Origin: Actinomadura sp. K4S16
Lineage (GTDB): Bacteria > Actinomycetota > Actinomycetes > Streptosporangiales > Streptosporangiaceae
Direction of reading: 5' to 3'
Length of the DNA stretch: 64,000 bases
Assembly (NCBI RefSeq): GCF_008327685.1
Contig: NZ_BDDE01000018.1
Coordinates: 357,312-421,311, forward strand
Within the stretch, counting starts at the first letter, position 1. Every line of letters begins with the position of its first letter. The position numbers and the translations under genes are program-made. Of this stretch, positions 43,135 to 50,770 are shown one piece after another. The notes below the pieces were generated by a model. That model was not told where the DNA came from. It did no database searches and worked only from the letters and a program-made list of their open reading frames with translations.

Positions 43135-43166
43135 GAACATCCTTCTGGTCGGGGAGCTGTCGGGAG

Positions 43167-43997
43167 CTACTTGACGCCGCCGGCGGTGAGCCCGGCGACG
43201 ATCCGGCGCTGGAAGACCAGCACCACGGCGATGAGCGGGACGGTCACGATCACCCCGGCCGCCATCTGGGTGCCGAACGGCTGGTCGAACCCGGAGACGC
43301 CGGTGAACTTGGAGATCGCGACCGTGGCGGTCTGCATCTCCTTCTTGTTGACCATGGACAGTGCGATGAGGAACTCGTTCCACGCGGCGATGAAGGTGAG
43401 GATCGCCGTGGTGAACACCCCGGGCGCCGCCAGCGGGACGATGATCTTGCGGAACGCCTGGCCGCGGGTGCAGCCGTCCACCATCGCCGCCTGCTCCAGC
43501 TCGAACGGCAGCTGCCGGAAGAAGGCCGTGAGCAGCCACACCGACAGCGGCAGCGCGAACCCGAGGCTGGGCAGCACCATCGCCTGGTAGGTGTTGATCC
43601 ACTTGATGTCGGTGAAGAGCTTCAGCAGCGGGACCAGCTGCGAGATTCCCGGGAACATCGTGGTCGCGACGATCAGCCCGAGCACCGCGTTCTTGAACCG
43701 GAAGTCCAGCCGGGCCAGCGCGTACGCGGTGAACGTGCCGATCAGCAGGGTGAGCACGGTGGTGGTGCCCGCCACGATGACGCTGTTCAGCAGGGCGCGG
43801 CCGAAGCCGTTGTCGCCGGAGAACACCGCGGAGAAGTTCTCCGACGACCACCGCGCCGGGACGACCGAGTTGTCGAACTGGTCCTGAGGGCGGCGGAACG
43901 CCGAGACCACCATCCAGTAGAACGGCGCCAGGCAGTACGCCGCCACAGCGGCGAACCCGAGGTAGGACAGCGTGCGCTTCATCGGCGAGCCGGTCAT
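43167..43997 (-). CDS. alpha-glucoside ABC permease (MalG type)
   Basis: 276 residues. ATG at 43997 overlaps the preceding permease stop (ATGA) and has AAGGAGGG upstream. Six helices, EAA loop LEQAAMVDGCTRGQAFRKIIVP, and the FIAAWNEFLIAL segment. Confidence 0.93.
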   Translation of the reverse strand: MTGSPMKRTLSYLGFAAVAAYCLAPFYWMVVSAFRRPQDQFDNSVVPARWSSENFSAVFSGDNGFGRALLNSVIVAGTTTVLTLLIGTFTAYALARLDFRFKNAVLGLIVATTMFPGISQLVPLLKLFTDIKWINTYQAMVLPSLGFALPLSVWLLTAFFRQLPFELEQAAMVDGCTRGQAFRKIIVPLAAPGVFTTAILTFIAAWNEFLIALSMVNKKEMQTATVAISKFTGVSGFDQPFGTQMAAGVIVTVPLIAVVLVFQRRIVAGLTAGGVK

Positions 43998-45037
43998 GCC
44001 GCCGCCCTCCTTCCGCCGCGCGCGGACCGCACGGCGCGTGCGCGCCCGGTCTTCCGGTGGCCGGTCTTCTGGCGGGCCTCGCCGATGATGTCGGCGCCGA
44101 GCAGCTTCACGAACAGGTACGCGATCAGCGCGATGTACAGGAACAGGACGGTCGCGTACGCCGCCGCCGACCCGTACCGCAGGTTGGACGCCTCGAACCA
44201 GGCGATCATCGTCAGCGTCTCCACGGACTTCTGGTTCACGCCGATCAGCACGGCGGGCAGGTCGAACATCCGCAGCACGTCCAGCATCCGGAACAGCACG
44301 GCGACCAGCAGCGCGGGCTTGACCAGCGGCAGGGTGATGCGGAAGAACTGCTGGACCGGGCCGGCGCCGTCCACCCTGGCCGCCTCGTAGACGTCCCGGG
44401 GGATCATCTGGAGGCCGGCGAGGACGAGCAGCCCGATGAACGGGGAGGTCTTCCACACCTCGGCGATGACGACGGCCATCTTGGCGGGGAAGCCGTCGGC
44501 GGTCCACAGGATCTCCTGGCGCAGCACCGCGTTCGCGGCGCCGTCGGCCTGGAAGATCCAGCGCCACAGCAGGCCGGAGATCGCGGTCGGGATCGCCCAC
44601 GGGACGAGGATGCTCGCGCGCACCAGCGCCCGCCCGCGGAACGCCTGCTGCATGATCAGCGCCATCGCGACGCCGATCACCGTCTCCAGCACGACCGTGG
44701 TGAGGGTGAAGAACGTGGTGTTGGAGAAGGCGTTCCAGAACGCGTCGGCGCGGTCGCCCTGGAAGATCGCGGTGTAGTTGTCGAGCCCGACGAACCGGTC
44801 GCCCTCGACGACGAACCCGTCGGCGTCCAGCCCCTCGCCCCGCGCGTACAGCGACTCGCGGAACCCGGCGAGGACCGGGTAGCCGATGACGAGCGCGAGC
44901 ACGAGCAGGGTGGGCGACAGCAGCAGCGCCGCGAGCCGCCGCGTCCCCTGGACGTCGCCCTTCCCGCGGCCGCGGGGCGCGCCCGCCGCGGCGGTGCCGG
45001 CGGCGGGCGCGCTCTCGGTGGTGGTCATCCCGCTCAC
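43994..45037 (-). CDS. alpha-glucoside ABC permease (MalF type)
   Basis: 347 residues; GTG at 45037 overlaps the binding-protein stop. EAA loop YEAARVDGAGPVQQFFRITLP. Arg/Lys-rich tail. It closely follows the ThuF/AglF pattern with SILVPWAIPTAISGLLWRWIF. Confidence 0.92.
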   Translation of the reverse strand: MSGMTTTESAPAAGTAAAGAPRGRGKGDVQGTRRLAALLLSPTLLVLALVIGYPVLAGFRESLYARGEGLDADGFVVEGDRFVGLDNYTAIFQGDRADAFWNAFSNTTFFTLTTVVLETVIGVAMALIMQQAFRGRALVRASILVPWAIPTAISGLLWRWIFQADGAANAVLRQEILWTADGFPAKMAVVIAEVWKTSPFIGLLVLAGLQMIPRDVYEAARVDGAGPVQQFFRITLPLVKPALLVAVLFRMLDVLRMFDLPAVLIGVNQKSVETLTMIAWFEASNLRYGSAAAYATVLFLYIALIAYLFVKLLGADIIGEARQKTGHRKTGRARAVRSARGGRRAAA

Positions 45038-46335
45038 TGCGCGGTCAGCGGCTGGAGCTTGGACTGCAGGTCGGTCAGGGCCTGGTCGACGGGCTTCTTC
45101 CCGGTCACCGCGTCGTACATCTCGCCCTGGATCGCGGCGGTCACGTCGCCGTACTTGACCGCGACCGGGCGCGGCTTGGCGTTCGCGATGGCCTGCTTGA
45201 GTACGGGCAGGTACGGGAACTTCTTCACCATCTCCGGGTCGTCGTACAGCGCCGCGACCGTGGGCGCCTGGGAGGTGGCGAGGAGGTTGGCGCGCTGGGC
45301 CTGCTCACCGGTCAGGTAGCGGATGAAGTCGAGCGAGGTCGCCTTGTTCTTGGCGAACGCGGAGATCGCGAGGTTGTGGCCGCCGAGGTTGGCGACGCCG
45401 GGGCCGTTCGGGCCGGGCAGCGGCGCGACCGCGAACTTGCCCGCCACCTTGGACGAGCCGTCCTTGGAGTTCGCCAGCCCGTACTGGTACGGCCACTGCC
45501 GCTGGAAGACCAGCTTCCCGGACTGGAAGTAGCGGCGGCCGCCCTCGGTGTCGAGGGTGACGGCCTCCTTCGGCATGTGGTCCTTCTTGGCGCCGACGAG
45601 GAACTCGACGCCCTGCTTGGCCTGCGGGGTGCTCAGCGAGGGCTTGCCGTCGGGGCCGATGATCGAGCCGCCGGCGCTCTCGATCGCCTCGACCGCGCTG
45701 ATCGTCATGCTCTCGGTCTTGTTGACCTCGGTGAAGAAGCAGTCGGCGTCCTTCGCCTCGGCCAGCTTCTTGACCTTGGCGCAGTCGTCCCACATCTCGG
45801 TGTAGGTCTTCGGCGGGTCGGTGATGCCGGCCTTCTCCAGCAGGTCCTTGCGGAAGTAGAGCATCCCGGCGTCGGAGGTGGAGGGCACGGCGTACAGCTT
45901 GTCGCGGTACTGCCCCGTGGCGATGGTCGCGGGCAGCATCTTGGACAGGTCGACCTGGTCCTTGGGCAGCTGGGCCAGCCAGCGGTTGGCGGCGAACTCG
46001 GCCGTCCACACGACGTCGAGGTTCAGCACCGAGTAGGCGTCGGACTTGGTCGTGGCGTTCTGGATCATCTGCTGCCGCTGGTCGTTCGGCTCGTCCGGCA
46101 GCTCGATGATGCGGACCTGCTCCTTCGGGTGCTCGGCGTTCCAGCCGTCGATCTGCTTCTGCAGGTAGCCCGAGCGGTCCTTGCCGGTCACGAAGGTGAT
46201 CGGACCGCGGCCCTGCAGGCTCGCCGCGCCCGCGCCGCCCTTCGAGCCGCCGTCGTCATCGCCGCCGCAGGCGGAGAGCGAGAGCGCGAGGGCGGCGCAG
46301 ACGACGGTGCCGCCGATCAGGGGGGTGCGCCGCAT
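45034..46335 (-). CDS. alpha-glucoside ABC substrate-binding lipoprotein
   Basis: 433 residues. Lipobox SLSAC, then a family 1 binding domain resembling trehalose/maltose receptors of the ThuE type (DAYSVLNLDVVWTAEFAANRWL, AVPSTSDAGMLYFRKDLLEKAG). GAAGGAGG precedes the ATG at 46335. First gene of the operon. Maltose or trehalose as ligand is inferred from the GH13 partner. Confidence 0.92.
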   Translation of the reverse strand: MRRTPLIGGTVVCAALALSLSACGGDDDGGSKGGAGAASLQGRGPITFVTGKDRSGYLQKQIDGWNAEHPKEQVRIIELPDEPNDQRQQMIQNATTKSDAYSVLNLDVVWTAEFAANRWLAQLPKDQVDLSKMLPATIATGQYRDKLYAVPSTSDAGMLYFRKDLLEKAGITDPPKTYTEMWDDCAKVKKLAEAKDADCFFTEVNKTESMTISAVEAIESAGGSIIGPDGKPSLSTPQAKQGVEFLVGAKKDHMPKEAVTLDTEGGRRYFQSGKLVFQRQWPYQYGLANSKDGSSKVAGKFAVAPLPGPNGPGVANLGGHNLAISAFAKNKATSLDFIRYLTGEQAQRANLLATSQAPTVAALYDDPEMVKKFPYLPVLKQAIANAKPRPVAVKYGDVTAAIQGEMYDAVTGKKPVDQALTDLQSKLQPLTAQ

Positions 46336-46442
46336 GGTGTCCTCCTTCGCGGGACGTCCCTCACCGGGCCGCCGTCCCGCAGGTCAAGAGATGGGGGTGG
46401 CTGGACCGGGACGTTAGCAACGTGTTTCAGTCCCGTAAAGCT

Positions 46443-46463
46443 CTTGCAGAAACTTTCTGCAAG
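46443..46463. promoter_or_regulatory. 21-base perfect palindrome, alpha-glucoside operator
   Basis: Arms CTTGCAGAAA (46443-46452) and TTTCTGCAAG (46454-46463) around one C. It lies about 108 bases before the binding-protein start. The CTTGCAG half-site resembles MalR-type LacI sites of actinobacteria as I remember them. The regulator at 40431-41477 is the obvious candidate. Confidence 0.82.
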
Positions 46464-46484
46464 TCCGTGGCCGATCTGTAACCG

Positions 46485-46496
46485 GCTTGCACAAGC
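46485..46496. promoter_or_regulatory. second, smaller dyad near the 21-base operator
   Basis: GCTTG-CA-CAAGC shares the CTTGCA half-site with the main palindrome and lies 22 bases beyond it, next to the divergent nucleotidyltransferase gene. Possible auxiliary operator. Confidence 0.35.
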
Positions 46497-46513
46497 GGGA
46501 CAATCCGGTCGAC

Positions 46514-47245
46514 ATGCGGAGGCTCCTGCGCCAGGCTGCCCGCGTGACGACAACCGACCCCTCCGGCGCGCTCGACCTCGTTCGCGACCACACGATCCTG
46601 TCGGTCGTGACCGGGTCGCGGGCCTACGGGCTGGCCACCGCGGACAGCGACGTCGACCGGCGCGGCGTCTACGCGGCCCCGGCCCCCCTGTACTGGCGTT
46701 TCACCAAGCCGCCCACGCATCTGGACGGCCCGCTGCCCGAGCAGTTCTCCTGGGAGCTGGAGCGCTTCTGCGAGCTGGCGCTGGACGCGAACCCGACCGT
46801 CCTGGAGTGCCTGTGGTCGCCGCTGGTCGAGCGCGCCACGCCGGTCGGGGAGGAGCTGCTGGCCGTGCGGTCGGCGTTCCTGTCGCGGCACGCGCACCGC
46901 ACGTTCCTCCGCTACGCCGAGGCCCAGTTCCGCAAGCTGGAAGGCGACTTGCGCAACGGCGGCGCGCCGCGCTGGAAGCACGTCATGCACATGCTGCGGC
47001 TGCTGGAGAGCGGCGCGCACCTGGTCCGGCACGGCGAGCCCCGGGTCGAGGTCGGCGACCTGCGCGACCGGCTCCTCGCCGTCCGCCGCGGCGAGGTCGG
47101 CTGGGACGAGATCGGCGCGTGGCGCGCCTCCGTCGCCGGCTCGATGGACGCGGCCCTGGACCGCAGCCCGCTGCCGCCCGAACCCGACCGCGCCGCGGTC
47201 GAGGACCTGCTGTTCTCCGTCCGACGCAGGAGCGTGACCTGGTGA
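46514..47245 (+). CDS. nucleotidyltransferase-superfamily protein, first of a pair
   Basis: 243 residues from the ATG at 46514; a GTG at 46544 is also possible and neither has a clear ribosome site. Signature GSRAYGLATADSDVDRRGV, with the GS and DxD of DNA-polymerase-beta-type nucleotidyltransferases (COG3541, YcgL-like). A helical region follows (FLRYAEAQFRKLEGDL). Members are often called RNA-repair or DNA-polymerase-beta-like but their substrates are mostly unknown. It overlaps the next gene, which is a homologue. Confidence 0.8.
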   Translation: MRRLLRQAARVTTTDPSGALDLVRDHTILSVVTGSRAYGLATADSDVDRRGVYAAPAPLYWRFTKPPTHLDGPLPEQFSWELERFCELALDANPTVLECLWSPLVERATPVGEELLAVRSAFLSRHAHRTFLRYAEAQFRKLEGDLRNGGAPRWKHVMHMLRLLESGAHLVRHGEPRVEVGDLRDRLLAVRRGEVGWDEIGAWRASVAGSMDAALDRSPLPPEPDRAAVEDLLFSVRRRSVTW

Positions 47246-47988
47246 ACCTCCCCGAAGGCATGGTCGACCGCTTCGCCGCCGACCACCCCTACCCCCGCGC
47301 GTTCCTCACCGTCAGCGGCGCGCACCTGTACGGCTTCCCGTCCCGGGACTCCGACGTCGACCTGCGCGGCGTCCACCTGCTGCCGCTCGAGGAGATCGTC
47401 GGCCTGGAGACGGGGGAGGAGACGGTCACGCTGATGTGGGACCACGCCGGGGTGGAGGCCGACGCGGTCACCCACGACCTGGCGAAGTTCTGCACACTGC
47501 TCCTCCGCCGCAACGGCTACGTCCTGGAGCAGGTCATGTCGCCGCTCGTCGTGGCCACCTCGCCCGTGCACGACGAATTGAAAGCCCTCGTCCCCGGTCT
47601 GGTCACGTCCAACCACGCCCACCACTACCTGGGTTTCGCGCGCTCCCAATGGACGCTGTTCGAACGGTCACGGGAGCTCAAACCGCTTCTCTACACGTTC
47701 CGGGTGCTGCTGACCGGCGTCCACCTGATGCGGACCGGCGAGGTCGAGGCCGACCTGACGCGCCTCGCCGGCGAAGGGCCGTCCTACCTGCCCGACCTGA
47801 TCGAGGCGAAGCGCGCGGCCGAGCACGGCGCCCTGCCCGCGGACGCGCCCGGCATCGACCGCCTGCGGGAGGACGTCGCCGCGCTCACCGTCCGGCTGGA
47901 GGGCGAACGCGACCGCAGCGCCCTCCCCGACGCGCCCGCGAACCGCCGCGCCCTCCACGAGTTGGTGGTCCGGACCCGCCTGGGCTGA
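47242..47988 (+). CDS. nucleotidyltransferase-superfamily protein, second of a pair
   Basis: 248 residues; GTG overlaps the first gene's stop (GTGA). Signature SGAHLYGFPSRDSDVDLRGV, then HHYLGFARSQW and a helical tail. Same superfamily as its neighbour but clearly diverged, so a heteromeric complex is plausible. The first glycine motif is GAH instead of GSR, which may mean altered or lost nucleotide binding. Confidence 0.8.
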   Translation: MNLPEGMVDRFAADHPYPRAFLTVSGAHLYGFPSRDSDVDLRGVHLLPLEEIVGLETGEETVTLMWDHAGVEADAVTHDLAKFCTLLLRRNGYVLEQVMSPLVVATSPVHDELKALVPGLVTSNHAHHYLGFARSQWTLFERSRELKPLLYTFRVLLTGVHLMRTGEVEADLTRLAGEGPSYLPDLIEAKRAAEHGALPADAPGIDRLREDVAALTVRLEGERDRSALPDAPANRRALHELVVRTRLG

Positions 47989-48038
47989 ACCCTGGGGCGC
48001 CTCCCCTGCGTGCCATCGGTTGTACGGACCGTTTTGGG

Positions 48039-48083
48039 ACACAACCACCTCGTACGTTCGCCACGTATTAGGGGTGGTTGTGT
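48039..48083 (+). promoter_or_regulatory. 11-bp inverted repeat in the leader of the ribA-like gene
   Basis: ACACAACCACC (48039-48049) and GGTGGTTGTGT (48073-48083) pair perfectly around 23 bases and end just before the GAAGGGGAGC ribosome site. It could be an operator pair or an RNA stem in the 5' leader. It does not look like an FMN riboswitch. Confidence 0.6.
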
Positions 48084-48101
48084 AGCCAGGGAAGGGGAGC
48101 G

Positions 48102-48776
48102 ATGGACGCGGGCATCGACCAGAAGGACATCGCGGAGGCGGACCTCAGGACCCGGCGGGGCGTCTTCCGCGCCGTCGCGTTCCGGGACCCGGTCGACGGG
48201 CACGAGCACATGGCGCTGGTGCGGGGGGAGGTGCGGGACCGCGAGGACGTGCTCGTCCGGATGCACTCCGAGTGCATGACGGGCGACATCTTCGCCGCGA
48301 CGCGCTGCGAGTGCGGGGACCAGCTCGGCGCCGCCCTGGACGCCATCGCCCGGGAGGGCGCCGGCGTGCTGGTCTACCTGCGCGGCCACGAGGGGCGCGG
48401 GATCGGGCTGGTGGCCAAGGTCCGGACCCACATCCTGCAGGACGACCAGGGCCTCGACACCGTCGACTCCGCCACCGCCATCGGGCTGCCGGTGGACGTG
48501 CGCGACTACGGCGCGGCCGCCCGGATCCTGCGGCACCTCGGCGTCCGGTCGGTGCGGCTGATGTCGAACAACCCGGTCAAGGTCAGCGCGCTGGAGTCCT
48601 ACGGCATCGCCGTCGCGGCGCGCGTGCCGCTGCTGGTCCCGGTCAGCGACGACAACGTCCGCTACCTCACCGCCAAGCGCGACCGGCTCGGCCACGACCT
48701 CCCGCAGCTCGACGGCTCCGCGGGGCCGCTCGGCGAGGCGCTCGGCGAGGCGACGGTGAGCGAGGTCCGCCGATGA
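48102..48776 (+). CDS. GTP cyclohydrolase II paralogue with Tyr-to-His change
   Basis: 224 residues from the ATG at 48102. Zinc cysteines C58, C69 and C71 (HSECMTGDIFAATRCECGD), RGHEGRGIGL and the catalytic DVRDY are present. The tyrosine equivalent to E. coli RibA Tyr105 (KIRAY) is His110 here (KVRTH). Replacement of that Tyr by Met in a Streptomyces coelicolor paralogue is known, from my recollection, to stop the reaction after ring opening, giving the 2-amino-5-formylamino-6-ribosylamino pyrimidinone phosphate. No riboflavin genes are adjacent, so it probably serves a specialised pathway with the following genes. Its stop overlaps the next ATG. Confidence 0.9.
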   Translation: MDAGIDQKDIAEADLRTRRGVFRAVAFRDPVDGHEHMALVRGEVRDREDVLVRMHSECMTGDIFAATRCECGDQLGAALDAIAREGAGVLVYLRGHEGRGIGLVAKVRTHILQDDQGLDTVDSATAIGLPVDVRDYGAAARILRHLGVRSVRLMSNNPVKVSALESYGIAVAARVPLLVPVSDDNVRYLTAKRDRLGHDLPQLDGSAGPLGEALGEATVSEVRR

Positions 48777-49648
48777 CGCGGCCGATGACGCTCACGCGCC
48801 CGGCCCTGGTGAGGCTCCCGGCGCCGCGCCGGCCGCGGCTGACCCGGGGCCCGGAACTGGCCGCGGCCGTCGTCGCGCAGCTCGGACTGCTGGCGCTGCT
48901 CCGCCCCGGCCACGCGGGCCTGGCCGTGGGCATCGGGTACGCGCTGGCCTCGTGGGCGGTGCTGACCGCCGCGTTCCGCCGGCGGCGGGCGCTGGGTCCG
49001 GCCGACCATGTGACGCTGGCGCGCGTCGTGCTCACCGGGGGTGTCGCGGCGCTGGTGGCGGGGCATCTCACGGGTGGCGCCCGCGCCTGGCCGCTCGTCG
49101 CGGTCGCGTCGGCGGCCCTCGTCCTGGACGGCGTGGACGGGCAGGTCGCCCGGCGCACCGGGACGGTGTCCCGGCTCGGGGCGCGGTTCGACATGGAGAC
49201 CGACGCCGTCCTGGTGCTGGTGCTGAGCGTCGAGGTCGCGTCGTCGGCGGGGGCGTGGGTGCTGGCGATCGGGGGGATGCGGTACGCGTTCGGCGCGGCG
49301 GCCTGGGCGGCGCCGTGGCTGCGCGCGGACCTGCCGCCGAGCGTCGCGCGCAAGGCCGTCGCCGTCGTGCAGGGCGTGGCGCTGGTCGTCGCGGCGTCGG
49401 GTGCCGTCCCGCATCCGGGCGCGCTCGCGGCGGCGGCGCTGGCGCTGCTGGTGTGGTCGTTCGGACGGGACGTGGTGTGGCTGGCGAAGCGGCGGCACGC
49501 GGCCCGTGGCGAGGCGCTGGAGGCTATGGAGGCGCAGGAGACTATGGAGGCTTCGGCGACGGTGGAGACGCAGGAGGCGGCTGGGACGCGGGGGAGGAGC
49601 ACGGATGGAGCGCGACGCGCGCGCCTTCTGGATCCGGTCGCCCGGTGA
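48773..49648 (+). CDS. CDP-alcohol phosphatidyltransferase family membrane protein
   Basis: 291 residues, several membrane helices. Complete family motif: D-G-x2-A-R-x8-G-x3-D-x3-D, seen as DGVDGQVARRTGTVSRLGAR followed by FDMETD. The family joins a CDP-activated lipid or CDP-activated head group to an alcohol. The C-terminal tail is low-complexity (repeated MEA/QETMEA) and its last 44 bases overlap the next gene. In this cluster it may attach a lipid to the pathway product or make its carrier; acceptor unknown. Confidence 0.88.
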   Translation: MTRPMTLTRPALVRLPAPRRPRLTRGPELAAAVVAQLGLLALLRPGHAGLAVGIGYALASWAVLTAAFRRRRALGPADHVTLARVVLTGGVAALVAGHLTGGARAWPLVAVASAALVLDGVDGQVARRTGTVSRLGARFDMETDAVLVLVLSVEVASSAGAWVLAIGGMRYAFGAAAWAAPWLRADLPPSVARKAVAVVQGVALVVAASGAVPHPGALAAAALALLVWSFGRDVVWLAKRRHAARGEALEAMEAQETMEASATVETQEAAGTRGRSTDGARRARLLDPVAR

Positions 49649-50576
49649 GGGGGAGATCCGCGATGTCGTCCTGCCGGAGCCGGGACCGGGGGAGGTGGTC
49701 GTCCGGACGCTGTTCTCGGGGGTGAGCCGCGGCACCGAGGCGATCGTGTTCCGCGGCGGCGTCCCGCCGAACCAGCACGCGATCATGCGGGCGCCGTTCC
49801 AGGACGGGACGTTCCCCGGGCCGGTCAAGTACGGGTACCTCAATGTCGGCGTGGTCGAGCACGGCCCCGCCGAGCTGGCCGGGCGCACGGTGTTCTGCCT
49901 CTACCCGCACCAGACCCGCTACGTCGTCCCGGCGAGCGCGGTCACCGCCGTCCCGGACGGGGTGCCGCCGGAGCGGGCGATCCTCGCCGGGACGGTCGAG
50001 ACCGCCGTGAACGCGCTGTGGGACGCGGCTCCGCTCGTCGGCGACCGCATCGCCGTCGTCGGCGCCGGGATGGTCGGCTGCTCGGTCGCCGGCGTCCTCG
50101 CGGGGTTCCCGGGGTGCCGCGTCCAGCTGGTCGACACCGACCCGTCCCGCGCGGACGTCGCGCGGGCGCTCGGCGTCGGGTTCGCCCATCCCGACCAGGC
50201 CGAGGGCGGCTGCGACCTGGTCGTCCACGCGAGCGCGACCGAGGCCGGGCTCGCCCGGTCGCTGGAGCTGCTCGCGCCCGAAGGGGAGGTCGTCGAGCTG
50301 AGCTGGTACGGCGACCGGCCGGTCCGCGTCCCGCTGGGGGAGTTCTTCCACTCGCGGCGGCTGACGATCCGGGGCAGCCAGGTCGGCGCCGTCCCGCCGT
50401 CCCGCCGGGCGAGCCGCGGCTTCGCCGACCGGATCGCGCTGGCGCTGCGGCTGCTCGCCGACCCCGCCTTCGGCGAGCTGATCACCGGGGAGAGCCCGTT
50501 CGGCGAGCTGCCGCGGCTGATGCCGCGCCTCGCCGGCGGCGAGCTGCCCGCCCTGTGCCACCGGATCGCCTACTGA
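49605..50576 (+). CDS. MDR-superfamily dehydrogenase, BchC-like, lacking the catalytic zinc cysteine
   Basis: 323 residues from the ATG at 49605 (GGGGAGGAGC upstream). The start LFSGVSRGTEAIVFRG aligns with the medium-chain dehydrogenase N-domain, but Ser replaces the usual zinc-binding Cys. Rossmann motif VVGAGMVGCSVAGVLAG followed by the ribose-binding Asp in VDTDPS. Resembles the BchC-type branch that oxidises hydroxyethyl side chains. Substrate unknown. Its stop codon lies at the first unit of the 15-bp repeat array. Confidence 0.82.
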   Translation: MERDARAFWIRSPGEGEIRDVVLPEPGPGEVVVRTLFSGVSRGTEAIVFRGGVPPNQHAIMRAPFQDGTFPGPVKYGYLNVGVVEHGPAELAGRTVFCLYPHQTRYVVPASAVTAVPDGVPPERAILAGTVETAVNALWDAAPLVGDRIAVVGAGMVGCSVAGVLAGFPGCRVQLVDTDPSRADVARALGVGFAHPDQAEGGCDLVVHASATEAGLARSLELLAPEGEVVELSWYGDRPVRVPLGEFFHSRRLTIRGSQVGAVPPSRRASRGFADRIALALRLLADPAFGELITGESPFGELPRLMPRLAGGELPALCHRIAY

Positions 50577-50695
50577 GCCGGATCACCCAGAGCCGGATCA
50601 CCCAGAGCCGGATCACCCAGAGCCGGATCACCCAGAGCCGGATCACCCAGAGCCGGATCACCCAGAGCCGGATCACCCAGAGCCGGATCACCCAG
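50576..50695. repeat. 15-bp tandem repeat, eight perfect copies
   Basis: Eight exact copies of AGCCGGATCACCCAG follow one another without interruption, starting at the last base of the dehydrogenase stop codon. Four degenerate copies with a conserved CCGGATC core continue to about 50755. The unit is a multiple of three and the frame of the next gene stays open through it (repeating Ser-Arg-Ile-Thr-Gln). That frame has no ribosome site before the array, so I regard it as untranslated spacer. Confidence 0.97.
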
Positions 50696-50770
50696 CACCG
50701 GATCGCCCGGCGCCGGATCGTTCGACCGGATCGACCACCGAGCCGGATCTTCTACCGAGGAGGACGTTCG

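Noticed and set aside
48000..48101. FMN riboswitch before the ribA-like gene
   Set aside because: Only a single long stem is visible; the conserved multi-helix FMN aptamer sequence is not there, and the gene seems not to serve riboflavin synthesis.
48102..48776. Ordinary riboflavin ribA
   Set aside because: No ribB, ribD, ribE or ribH beside it, the Tyr105-equivalent is His, and the neighbours point to another pathway.
50576..50695. CRISPR array or repeat-protein gene at the 15-bp repeats
   Set aside because: Units are directly abutting with no spacers, so it is not CRISPR. The open Ser-Arg-Ile-Thr-Gln frame lacks a start and ribosome site of its own, and the PTPS-like gene has a good site just after the array.
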